Source of the DNA: Pascua guehoae
Taxonomy: Eukaryota > Basidiomycota > Tremellomycetes > Trichosporonales > Trichosporonaceae
Direction: 5' to 3'
DNA: 64,000 nt
Assembly (NCBI GenBank): GCA_001600415.1
Contig: BCJX01000007.1
Location: forward strand, 1,147,234 to 1,211,233
Shown piece by piece: positions 14,050-23,236 of this stretch; the stretch's first letter is position 1; every line of letters begins with the position of its first letter. Below the pieces are notes generated by a model. The model made no database searches. It was not told the DNA's origin and saw only the letters and a program-made list of their open reading frames with translations. The translations under genes were made by a program, and so were the position numbers.

Positions 14050-14144
14050 CGACGTTGACATGATTCGAACATGCGCTCCCAAAGGAAGTTGATGTAGAAC
14101 ATCTCGGTTCTAGTCAACCGCGTTAACCACTCCGCCACAACGCC
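14050..14144 (-). tRNA. tRNA-Ser(AGA) with intron
   Basis: The minus strand folds as a class II tRNA. The acceptor stem GGCGTTG pairs with CAACGTC (one G-U). The D arm contains AGTGGTTAA. The anticodon stem GTTGA/TCAAC encloses loop C-T-AGA-A. A variable arm and a T arm with loop TTCGAAT follow. A 14-nt intron (14,094-14,107) sits one base 3' of the anticodon, the canonical nuclear tRNA position. The anticodon AGA reads UCU/UCC serine codons after A-to-I editing. A TTTT run just after the 3' end (14,040-14,043) is a likely Pol III terminator. Confidence 0.92.
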
Positions 14145-15119
14145 TTTTACGTAAGCCATCTTATGGGACGCACCTCGGGCCGCTCAACAGCATCGAAACC
14201 CTTTGGCCGCACGGTAAAGATTCTCGCAGATCTTGGCATGCGCGTGTGCTTCGTGTTGGGGAGTGATCGCCAGCAATGCCGCTTTCCCCTCGGCAGTGGT
14301 GAAATGAGCAGGCTGGTACTGAAACGGAGAGCAGATGTACAGATGCCCTCGGCACCCCCCCAGGAGCAGGATCGACGCGTCAAGTTATCATGTGGCACGC
14401 TGGCATGTGGCACGCTGGCATGTGGCACGCTGGCGGATTTCATGTGCCTCCAAGAGACGTTGGTGGCGAATGTTGCTCAATGCAGCCGGTACAATTAACA
14501 AAACCGTGGAAAACCCACCGTAAATAGCAAGTTTCTAAAAACCCCACTTATTGGGGAGTATCCTGCGTCTGTGACCTGCACCAGGACTGGAGCGGATATC
14601 GGCCAACACCAACGCAGATCCGGCAGACAGGCTCGGAACAGTAGCCAAAACACGACTGGGCCTCTTGTGACACTGTGACAGGACAGGATTATTTGCCTGT
14701 GACCTGTGACGGCTGTCCTCTTACAGCTGTACAGAACCTCGGCAGGGGTTGACCAGAAGTTGACGCGCTGACTCTGGAGGCTGTGCAGAGGCGCACGGCC
14801 GGTTCTTGGGTTTTGGTGTCGCTCGTGGCGTTCTTGGCTGCACGCTGCTCACTGCACACACTGCGCTGCACACTGCACACTTCACAACACGCGCTTGAGG
14901 CGTCGCCGTCTCTTGGCAGGGCACGCACGGCCCGCCGTCGGTGTGCTTTTCTAACCATCTTCCACAGAACTAACAGAACCACAGCATGCCCACGACAGCC
15001 TCGGGTTGTAGGCACGCGATGCTGCAGTCTACATGTTTTGCACTGCTGCAGCTTTTACTGAAGCAGATGGCTGCATACTGCCAAATGCAAGGACTGGCAG
15101 CGAACAAATGGAAAAACAG
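14145..15119. other. Intergenic, no gene seen
   Basis: The stretch between tRNA-Ser and the 3' end of the secreted-protein gene holds the 15-bp tandem repeat and a GCACACTGC-rich segment around 14,850-14,890. No supported gene was found. Confidence 0.5.
14389..14433 (+). repeat. 15-bp tandem repeat, three copies
   Basis: Three exact head-to-tail copies of the 15-mer CATGTGGCACGCTGG. Because 15 is divisible by three, it leaves the spurious reading frame there open (it would encode HVARW repeats). It is non-coding as far as I can tell. Confidence 0.9.
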
Positions 15120-15750
15120 CTAGATAAACATGGCGGCGCCAGCCATGAAAACCGCGCCGGCGGCAACGGACGCAGCCCCGGCGTTCTGGACGTAAGCGCC
15201 AAGACGGCGGCGGAGACCAGAGACCAAAACATGGTTGTGGGGGTAGCCGAAACGGTGCTTCGGAAGCCTGGGGGGGGGNNNNNNNNNNNNNNNNNNNNNN
15301 NNNNNGGCGGGACTCACAGACTTTGCGGCGGGGCACGCTCGCGTGATGACGGAGAGGGCTTCCTGGGCGTCGTCGTGCGTGAGCAGGTCCTCGTCGATGA
15401 GGCAGGACATGCACGCCTTGACGTCGGCCATGTTCACCGCCTATTGTTAGCGGGGTTGGGTGGTTTGTGGTTGCCGCCGGGTGTGTGCGGGGAGAGAGGG
15501 GGTGGAGGAGGCCGAGTCGATGACAATAACAACACCTCGGGCACTCACGCCACAGTCAAGGATGCACGACGAGGGGTCGTCCTCGCACGCCCCCGTGTCG
15601 GCGACAAAGCTCCCGATCACCTCGCACTTGTTGCAGTTGTCGTCGTGCGAGGCGGCCACGGCGCCGACTGTGGTGTGAGTGGGAATACTGAACATTGGAG
15701 AGGTGGGACTGACGGGCGAGGGTGACGAGGACGAGGGCGCGCGCGAGCAT
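15120..15750 (-). CDS. Small secreted 8-cysteine protein, C-terminal hydrophobic tail
   Basis: Four phase-consistent exons (15750-15714, 15667-15549, 15440-15318, 15185-15120) give a 114-residue protein. It begins with a hydrophobic signal peptide (MLARALVLVTLALGAVAA) and ends in a short hydrophobic segment (AAGAVFMAGAAMFI) like a GPI-attachment signal. The mature part has eight cysteines: a CxxC pair, a single C, a C-x3-C pair, a second CxxC (ACMSC), and a final C before the tail. This resembles the broad class of fungal small cysteine-rich surface proteins, but I cannot name a family and it does not match the CFEM spacing. The third intron contains an assembly gap, so an extra exon could be hidden there. 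It probably acts at the cell surface or outside the cell. It lies upstream of nothing obvious and next to the GILT gene, which is also secretory. Confidence 0.72.
15279..15305. other. Assembly gap (27 N) next to a G run
   Basis: Twenty-seven Ns immediately follow a run of nine Gs. The gap falls in the last intron of the small secreted-protein gene. The minus-strand C-run followed by AG could act as a splice acceptor, but it gives a poor reading frame, so I used the downstream AG at about 15,186. Confidence 0.95.
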
Positions 15751-16458
15751 GCTGGAGTGTCCGGTTGTGAACGAAGTGGTAGGAGTGTACAACTAAAAGA
15801 TGAACTTGTCATGGAGGTACATACAGCAGCTCTCGCCAACCTTATACCCACCCATCGTTGAAGCCTGTACATACTCGCCCAGCACAGCTGTGACCGGCCG
15901 TGTTGGGTTGGCGTGGTGGCGTCGGGGCCCGTGCGATATGAGACTGCGTGTGCGAGGCGGTGCCGACTGAAGCACCGGTGCAGCGGTGCCGGCTGGAGCA
16001 GACTCGGGGCGAGCCTGTGCTCGACACACAAGGCGATGTTGGGAAAACATGTACCATCGGCTTCGTTGTTGTTTGCTACGAGCACAGGTTGAACTGCGGA
16101 ACGCCACGTAAAGACGCCGGGAGGGGACAAACAACGGCCCAAGGTATCCATAGCTTGGCCTGTTTGTCCAGTCTGTCACAACTTGTCCAGTTTGTCCAGT
16201 CGGTACCAGCCTGCCCCAATATACTGCACTTGTACATTGACGCAGCTTATCTCAAATGGCCATTGTCCTGTTATCAGTGTAGATCATCTAGATCACGTGT
16301 AGGGACCACTCTGGTGCGACACCAATGTGACACTCATGGCCCTCTAGATACTGCATCACGCTATGCTACACGCAGACCCGAGACCAGCTGGGCTCTGCTC
16401 CTCGTCGTCGTCCACACTCGACTCGCCTCGACTAGCCTCACCCACTCCCCTCACTCTC
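15751..16458. other. Intergenic region, promoter side of the secreted protein
   Basis: This 0.7-kb stretch contains the upstream region of the small secreted-protein gene and the 3' flank of the GILT gene. No gene, tRNA or clear promoter element is visible. Confidence 0.5.
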
Positions 16459-18574
16459 CTAAAACACCTGACCCCAGCTATCCTCGATGCGCTCTGCTGG
16501 CTCACTAGCGCGGCGGTGGAGCTCGTCCCACTCCTTGTGGATGACGCGGACAAAGTCGGCCGCCTCGTGCCCGTCGTCGCAGCCCTTCCACACGCCGCCG
16601 TCGACGATACACGTGCGGGGCGAGGCCTTGAGCGTGCTCTCAATGTGGATGGTGCACGACTTGGTCACGCCGCGCTTCTTGGTAAGCTGGACGGAACGGC
16701 GGAGACGGCGGCGCGCCTGTTTGCCCAAGTACTCTGGCTTTGCCTCCCACTCGTCCTGGTCGGCCTCGGTCTCCATTGCCCAGAAGGGCGGCTGGATTTC
16801 GCGGATGCGCTCGCGGCGCGCAATGCGGAACTGGCGCTCGGCCTCGCGGCCCTGGATACACCGCCCCAGGCCCGTCTCCCACCACTGCCCGCCAGCCGTC
16901 TCGACGCAGCGCCGCGCGAGCGACAGCGTGCCAATCGCCCCGGGGAAGCGGCCATAGTTCATGCACGTCAGCGCGCCGTAGAATTGCGGTAGCGCCAGGT
17001 GCGCGTTCATGCACAGCTGGTGCGCGTTGCCCGCGCACTCGAGGTCGCCGTGCATGCACGAGACACCGTACGTGGCCGAGTCGTCGACGCTGGGGTGTCA
17101 GAGTGTGTGGAGGGTATGGGAAGAGCGGTGGAATCGCGCCCGGGGGGGAGGGGGGGGGGGGGCCGGGGGGGGGGGGGGGGGGGGGTCGGCTGGGGTTTGG
17201 AGGTGCGCGTGAGAGGAGCTTGGCGCCACCATGCTCGAGTGTGCCGAGCAGCCATTCGAGTCGCGGGTTGCTCACACCAGTTGCTGCAGCCCACCGCCAG
17301 TCGACAGTTTGAAACAGAGAGGCTGATGCGAGCCACCACCGTGCGGATGGGGCCAACTTTCTGGCATTGCATCGAACGCCAACCTGTTGTGGTCCTTGCC
17401 AGTCGCGCGCAACACCGCGCTGAACAATTATCTGCCACAGCCAACCCCTCCTCCCCCACTGTCCATTTCCACTGTCCGCTTCTCCAGTCCAATCCTCAAC
17501 CTCAACGAACATCCCCTGCTCCTCCCTACTCCGCCGGCTCTCGGTCCACCAGGCTCGACCTCGACGAGCACTTCGGCTCTCACAGCGTTCCAACCCCTTG
17601 CACACGTTCACTCACCTTCCAATATAGTTTATCTCGAGGTTGATCTTATCCACGATCCCATCGTGGTTGAGCACCTCTTCGAATACACTCTCGCACAGGC
17701 GCTGGATGTCAGTGGATTGAGAGAGAGAAGTGAGTCGAGTCAGGGCGCAGAGGGACATCGGACAGGCCAAGGGTGCACATGGCAGTTTGTAGAAACCTGC
17801 CCGGGGGTGGGCACTTCCACGGAGCAACCCACGCTGCTCGAGTGCAACAACTCGCCGGTCGATTCTTCTTTGGTCGTGACGTCCCCAGACAGTTATGAGA
17901 GCGGGCGACGGGGGACAGCAAAGTGGAGGAATGCCACAGCACAGGCCGCGTCCTGACTGTCCTGGTCGGTCTCGTGTTATGTATAGCGATGCCAAGGCGC
18001 GGACATGGGCCGCCAGAACGAGACCAGGCTGAGAACAAGGACAGCGTCACTGTCTCGTTGGAGACACTCTGTGCGTGGTGTGCAGGGCACGCCTTGACGG
18101 TGAACCGCGAGGCGGGGCTTCAAGCAAGACCACCGACACGAGCACTCGCAAGTGACACGGGGACATGGACACGGGGACATGGACACGGGGACGTGGGCAT
18201 GTCGACCCGGTGGTGACCCGGTCCGCGCTCGGACACGCGGGACGCGTTTTGGGCATGACGCATGCCCGTCGTGGCCTAGACCCTCGTTCCGAGGACCCAG
18301 GACCCGGACCCCGTCCCCCCCAACCTACCCTCGAACGCATCGAGACAAAGGGACTCGACCCAGCCCAGCCCAACCCGACCCAACCCAACTCGCATGCACA
18401 CACGCGCAGCTCGCAACTCACAGCATCGGGGCAGCGGGACATGGCATACAGCGACACGTTGACTTTTGGCCCGGGCGCGTCCGCGTCCGACGCCGTGCCG
18501 TCCGAGAGCGGCGCCTGTTTTGCGCATGCCGACGCCGCAGCGAGGGCGAGGGCGAGGGCGGTGGAGAGGCGCAT
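16459..18574 (-). CDS. GILT-family thiol reductase, secreted
   Basis: Exons 18574-18422, 17701-17616 and 17089-16459 join in phase to a protein of about 289 residues. It starts with a signal peptide (MRLSTALALALAAASA). The GILT core follows: a beta strand VNVSLYAMSRCPDA, then RLCESVF, the VDKINLE motif, YIG, a CMHGDLECAGN segment and an NAHQLCMNAH segment. GILT proteins are thioredoxin-fold enzymes that reduce disulfides in the secretory or lysosomal system. The putative redox cysteines are spaced CPDARLC, not CXXC as in animal and plant GILT, and intron 1 falls exactly inside this motif (CPDA|RLC). The two introns are long (720 and 526 nt) and repeat-filled. The C-terminal half is basic, then carries CIVDGG and CDDGHEA motifs. 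Whether it is still a reductase is open. Confidence 0.85.
17142..17185 (-). repeat. G-rich homopolymer tract in GILT intron 2
   Basis: G runs of 7, 13 and 21 are separated by A and CC (C runs on the transcribed strand). The tract lies 50-100 nt before the intron 2 acceptor of the GILT gene and is a strong candidate for both sequencing error and quadruplex formation in the DNA. Confidence 0.85.
18154..18195 (+). repeat. 14-bp tandem repeat in GILT intron 1
   Basis: Three head-to-tail copies of the 14-mer GACACGGGGACATG (one mismatch in the last copy) lie inside the 720-nt first intron of the GILT gene. Confidence 0.85.
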
Positions 18575-19367
18575 GGTGGTGGTGCGCGTGTGGAGGTGTG
18601 AGCGGTGTGGAGAGTGGGTGGTGGAGAGAAGAGTTGTTGTTGATTAGTGTCGGATATGAAAATGGTGCACGTGTGAGACCATTGCGGGGGTGGATGACGA
18701 GCGTGGTGAGCCAAAATGCATCCCAGCGGGTGGAGGTATCCAGGCACGCATTGCCACAAGAGATGGGTCCTGCCAGTGCTGCTGTGCTGGTTTGCTGCTG
18801 ATACAGGTGGCATTTTGGCTTAAGTATTCTGGCATGCTGCGCGCTGCGGACTCGCGCAGGCTTATCTGCACTTGTGGATGCCATCCATGCATGCCAGGAT
18901 GTTCTTGGCTGTTGTCATTTTGTTGGCTGCGTTCCCTGCTGCGCTCCTTGCTCGTGCTTGCTCCTGCCTTCTACCACCCACAGATGCCTTACTCCTCGCT
19001 CGCTGCTCAAGCTTGGTGCGTGGATGCTTGGGACAGGACACTTCGTCATCACTCTACCACGGTGGCCTCTTGTCTGGTGCAGGGCATGGATGCATGGTGG
19101 GCAATCAATCCAGGAAAAAAACATCCTGTGGGAGTTGTTGTTATTGTTCCCTGGCGTGGCGCACGGGGAAAATGACATTCCACGCATATCTTCAAAACCA
19201 GCATGCTCGTCGTCGTCTAAACCCATTTGCTGGTTCCATTACAAAACCCACCGCGAGACATTTCTATCACCATGGTTGACATCCTGCTCAGGACCCCGTG
19301 GATACTGTCTTAAACCTCTGCAACACTCTGTCACCTCTTGTACATTGTCTGACCAAAGGTTTGCGCA
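18575..19367. other. Intergenic, upstream of GILT
   Basis: Upstream region of the GILT gene. GT-rich sequence lies directly before the start codon on the plus strand. No TATA box or second gene could be identified. Confidence 0.5.
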
Positions 19368-19944
19368 TCATTTGTTGGCCCACTTGCACAACTCGGTGCA
19401 TCTTTTCAATGTCTCTGATTTCCTGACCGCCTCGGGCGCCTCTTTTGTCGCCACCAAACCTTGGGTGGCTGGTGCGCACCTGGCCGCCTGCCTGGCCACT
19501 TACCTGGAATGCTGTTAAAGCGGTCGGCCGCGTCCTTGGCCATCCTCAGGTCGACCAGGCAGGACTGGCCCAGTCGTCGTTTGTGGTCCCTTGTTTCCGT
19601 GCTCAGGCATGCGTATGCGCCACGCGGAACAATCCGCGCTTGCGAGATGGACACGACTGCGCCGCTGATGCCATCTGCTAAGCCACTGGTCACTGGGTCG
19701 CCACTGGTCGCCACTGGGTGATGGGCGTGCACCCTGGGCAGGAGAGCGAGGCCCCCCATATTGGCGATCCCCCACAGTGGCCACACCTCGACTGAACAGT
19801 CGTACATTACGCCAGCTGCCCCGACGTACCGACGTCGGGCTCGGCGCTATGGGAACAGTCGGGCAAAGGGACGCAGGAAGAGGACAAAGACGGCCGCCCC
19901 ACGAGGCATCCGCATGCCGCGACCTGCCGGCGGGGGGTTGGCAT
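19368..19944 (-). CDS. Tentative three-exon gene, unknown function
   Basis: Three exons (19944-19830, 19791-19504, 19459-19368) join in phase to a 164-codon frame. Donors are GTACGT and GTAAGT and acceptors are CAG and AAG. The C-terminal 80 residues look protein-like (LVDLRMAKDAADRFNSIPG, then TKEAPEAVRKSETL and a CTELCKWANK end), unlike the surrounding random frames. The N-terminal part is poorer, with a short repeat-derived segment (VATSGDPVTSG) that could be an unspliced intron. I recognise no family. It may be a real small gene, a gene fragment, or chance. Confidence 0.35.
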
Positions 19945-20271
19945 CCACTCATAACACGATCATTTGCTCTCCACCCACCAAGCCACACGCCACGGCACCA
20001 GTCATGACCGCCATGCACCATCAGGACCAGTCGGAAGCACAGATGCACAGATGGCGAGAGACGGAAAGGAGATAGGTAGGTAGGCAAGGCAGGGCACAGG
20101 CTCCGAGGGGAGAAAAAGCCGACGCAGCGAGCGAGCGAGCGAGTGTCCGTGAGGATGGAGTGGGTGGGTGGTCACTTGCGCCACCCGTCCAAACACAGTT
20201 CTGCCCCATCCACCACCCTCCCTGCTCGTCTGAGACTGAGACCCACCCCACCCCCCACCGGTGCCCATGCG

Positions 20272-20278
20272 ATATAAA
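20272..20278 (+). promoter_or_regulatory. TATA box
   Basis: ATATAAA lies 108-114 nt upstream of the start codon at 20,386. It is followed by a pyrimidine-rich leader (CACCTCTTCGTCATCC and similar), as expected for a fungal promoter and 5' UTR. Confidence 0.6.
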
Positions 20279-20385
20279 CACTCTGACCAGCTTTTACACA
20301 TTCACCTCTTCGTCATCCATCACCCACTAACCTTCCCTCTCACTTCTCTACACCCATCCACCCCCCCCAACACCCACCGTTCACC

Positions 20386-21621
20386 ATGGACTTCCTCGGT
20401 ACCTTCCCCCACGACATTCCCCGCAACACGTACAACTGTCTTGCGGCCATCACCATTGGCTCGTCGTCGCGCCGCGGCAGCATTGCGTCCAACGCCTCGG
20501 ACGACAATGCCCTCACCCGCGTCCTCTCGCGCAGCTCGCGCCGCCGCTCGTTTGCCAACGACACCCCCCACCTCGGCGTCCACGACCAGTCCCCCGAGGG
20601 CACCTGGTACTGGCGCGTCCAGGTCGGCGTCACTGACGTGAGTGTAAAGCCGCGGTGAAAAGGGTGGGGACGAATAGGGGGGCTGCGATGCGAGGGACGT
20701 GCTGGGGCCGGGCGGGCTCGGTGTGTGTTGAGGGCCTTGTGAGACTGTGGTACAGAGGGATGGGTCGTGGGTGGTCTGTCGAGTGTGTCGGACACTGTGC
20801 TGGTGTGTCACATGAACAGCACAGTGCGTTGCTGGTCTCAACCACCGCCGTGTCACATCGTTTGGGACCATCGGGCCATCGGGGACACTTTGCCTCTCGT
20901 GCCCCTATCGGTACCCCCGCCTGCACCGTCCAAATATAACCCCGCCTCGTCCGTGCTCGCTGACGCCGCGCTCAGGAGAACCTCGTGATCCTCCCCCTCT
21001 CCAACCCCCCCAACCCTCTGCTGCGCACGCGCCCCGGCCCCCTGTCGGGTGTCATTGTGAGCCCCTCGAACGCCGCGACCGGTCTCGGCGCCAAGCTCAA
21101 GGGTGCCATTGGCGGCATTCTCGGCCGCTCGCGCGAGCCCTCGCCGTCGACCGAGACTGTTGCGCCTGTCGCCGCCACGACCGAGGACGCCAACAAGGAC
21201 ACGGACAATGCGCCGCACGAGGAGAACTGGCCCGGCGTCGTCGAGGGCCACCCCCTGACGGCCATTATTGTGCCCCTCCACTACATCCACACGGACAAGG
21301 TGCACGAGGGCGGCGACGACAAGGTCGGCTGCCACGTTAGCGTCACCATTGGCTCGGCCATTGCCGGCAAGTCGGGCCACCTCCGCTTTGAGTTTGACCG
21401 CGAATGGATTGGTGCCAAGGCGTGAGTCCCAGTCGGATACCTTTGTGACCAGAGTACTGACACGCCACAGCGAGGCCGAGCTCCTCGCCCACAACCTCAA
21501 GCTCGGCATCGAGAAGGCCGGCCCCCTCTTCACCACCGTCAAGGTCGGCGGCAGCGGCACCCAGACCCCCGCCGAGAAGGCCAACTGGAAGGAGGACCTC
21601 CGCAGCGGCGGCAAGTGGTAA
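20386..21621 (+). CDS. Conserved-looking protein of unknown function
   Basis: Exons 20386-20637, 20976-21421 and 21471-21621 join in phase to 282 residues. The introns use GTGAGT donors and CAG acceptors; the first is 338 nt and the second 49 nt. The N-terminal part has a serine/arginine-rich stretch (RRGSIASNASDDN, SRSSRRRS) with likely phosphorylation sites. A hydrophobic segment (NLVILPLSNPP) and an alanine/serine/proline-rich linker follow. The C-terminal half alternates short strands (LTAIIVPLHYIHTDKV, GCHVSVTIGS, GHLRFEFDREW) and ends in a helix-rich tail. There is no signal peptide or membrane segment. The strand-rich half suggests a beta-sandwich. I cannot assign a family. Confidence 0.8.
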
Positions 21622-22852
21622 GCGCGTGCTAGGCTAGTCCCACGGCCGTGCGCGCGCATGCGTCTGCATGGCCTTGGCAATGTGGAGCGGAAGAGTGCGC
21701 CACTGTTTCAAGACGTAGCCGGTGTCAGGCTGGACTGCTTCTCGCTCGTCCATCTGCCTCGTTGCTTCTGATATGATTCACCAGTCCTCATTCCGCTTCA
21801 TTCCGCCAGTGCACGGTCACGCCGCCCTGCTTCTGGGACAATGCTCCTCCACTGCGTCAAAACCACCCCCCACCCCCACTGTTCCTCACCCACCCCGTTC
21901 CTCTCCCCCTAGAAGCCGCCTCCGCGCATAGCTTAGCTACTGTAGAGCCAAGACCAGCGAAGGGTTAATCTGTAACACCATGTCCTCGTGCAGTTATTTG
22001 TGCACTGGTGCAAAATGGTCAGTGGCGGGGTCAGCGAGAGGTGTTGGGGTTGGACAGCGTGGGTGAGCTCGTGTCTATGATGGTACAGACGTGTACTAGC
22101 CACCCGTCTTTGCTCTTGGTTGCCTGGGTGCGATGCGGGGATAAGGAACAGAGATGAGGTCGTACGCGCCAAGGCGCGTGGGGCCGGCCACCGGCCGTCG
22201 AGGATCGGTTCCAGAGCGGCGCCGGCTGACAGTCCGGTCCCTTGGCTAGGTGGCTAGGATGCACTGTTATGTTTCGGCGTTCGTGTGTCGCCTCCTCGGC
22301 TCCCATCTAGCTGGATCAACCCAAGCTGGATCCGGGTTCGTAAACACGCCCAGATGGCAGCAGAGGTGACAAGTCGGACTGATCCAAGCCATGGCCAGCG
22401 AGGTTCGTGCAGGTGACGCACAGTAGGCAAGACGGTGCAAGTGTCGAGCCCTCTTGTGAGCGGCACCGCAGGAGAAACAGCTCAGCATTCGGTGGTCACT
22501 CGACGCCAGCTGTATCACAGTGAGACAGGCGTGTGGGACATGGAACCAGCACAAAACCCGCCAAGACTGTGTGGCAGACATTGCCTCTACGACAGGCTAC
22601 GACCGGCGCTCACTCTTGTCGAGTCGGATACGAGGACGGCAGCTCCGCGGTAGTGGCCCCTGCGCTTTGCGCAAGTAGCCGCTGCGACTGTGTGCTGCAA
22701 AGGCGCAGCGCAGGGGGCACTCGAACACACTACAAAGACAAAGACATCCACTTCGTACCCCTCCACACACCACACAGACGCGCAGGCACACATACCCCAC
22801 CCAAGCGGGACAGCGCGTACACGTCCCTCACGACGAGGTGCCAATCAGTGGC
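21622..22852. other. Intergenic, no gene seen
   Basis: Bases between the unknown-protein gene and tRNA-Val. Open frames are short and composition-driven. No promoter or repeat stands out. Confidence 0.5.
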
Positions 22853-22938
22853 GGCAATTTAGCTCAGTTGGTTAGAGCGCATGCTTTACACGTGCAGTGT
22901 TTCGCATGAGGTCGGCAGTTCGATCCTGTCAATCGTCA
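22853..22938 (+). tRNA. tRNA-Val(TAC) with intron
   Basis: The cloverleaf has D stem GCTC/GAGC with loop AGTTGGTTA, anticodon stem CATGC/GCATG, loop T-T-TAC-A-(intron)-C, variable AGGTC and T arm GGCAG-TTCGATC-CTGTC. A 12-nt intron (22,891-22,902) follows position 37. The anticodon TAC decodes GUA valine. The acceptor stem GGCAATT/AATCGTC has one A-C mismatch and a G-U pair, which is weak for a functional tRNA. The body is otherwise canonical and a T5 terminator follows. Confidence 0.85.
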
Positions 22939-23236
22939 TTCACTTTTTGTCCCATACCACATCCCTTGTCCCATCTCGGTACGCCCTTGGAAGACGGGTT
23001 TGCCGCTGACACCAGCCTGGGGCGAGGAAGAGCAGATGTTTTTATCACGTATGCAGTGCTCGGACAGAGGGGGTTGGTCCCGGCTGCCGGCGGGGTGTGT
23101 TGCTCCGAGGGGGAGGGGGGAGATGAGCGTACGTGGATAAGACAAAGGGTGGGTTGCGGCCATGTCTGCCGGCGTACGCGTACTGCATCTTGTCGAGGCT
23201 GGTGGCGCAGAGTACATGCATAAAGTCTACGGTTCA
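22939..23236. other. Intergenic between tRNA-Val and BCL7-like gene
   Basis: Apart from the Pol III terminator, this is the 3' flank of the minus-strand BCL7-like gene. Nothing else is supported. Confidence 0.5.
22944..22948 (+). terminator. Pol III terminator of tRNA-Val
   Basis: A TTTTT run starts 6 nt after the discriminator base of the tRNA-Val gene, the usual RNA polymerase III stop. Confidence 0.75.

Noticed and set aside
15186..15317. Exon beginning at the C-run acceptor next to the N gap
   Set aside because: It forces a reading frame with Arg/Trp/Pro-rich sequence; skipping it to the later acceptor gives the hydrophobic C-terminal tail in phase.
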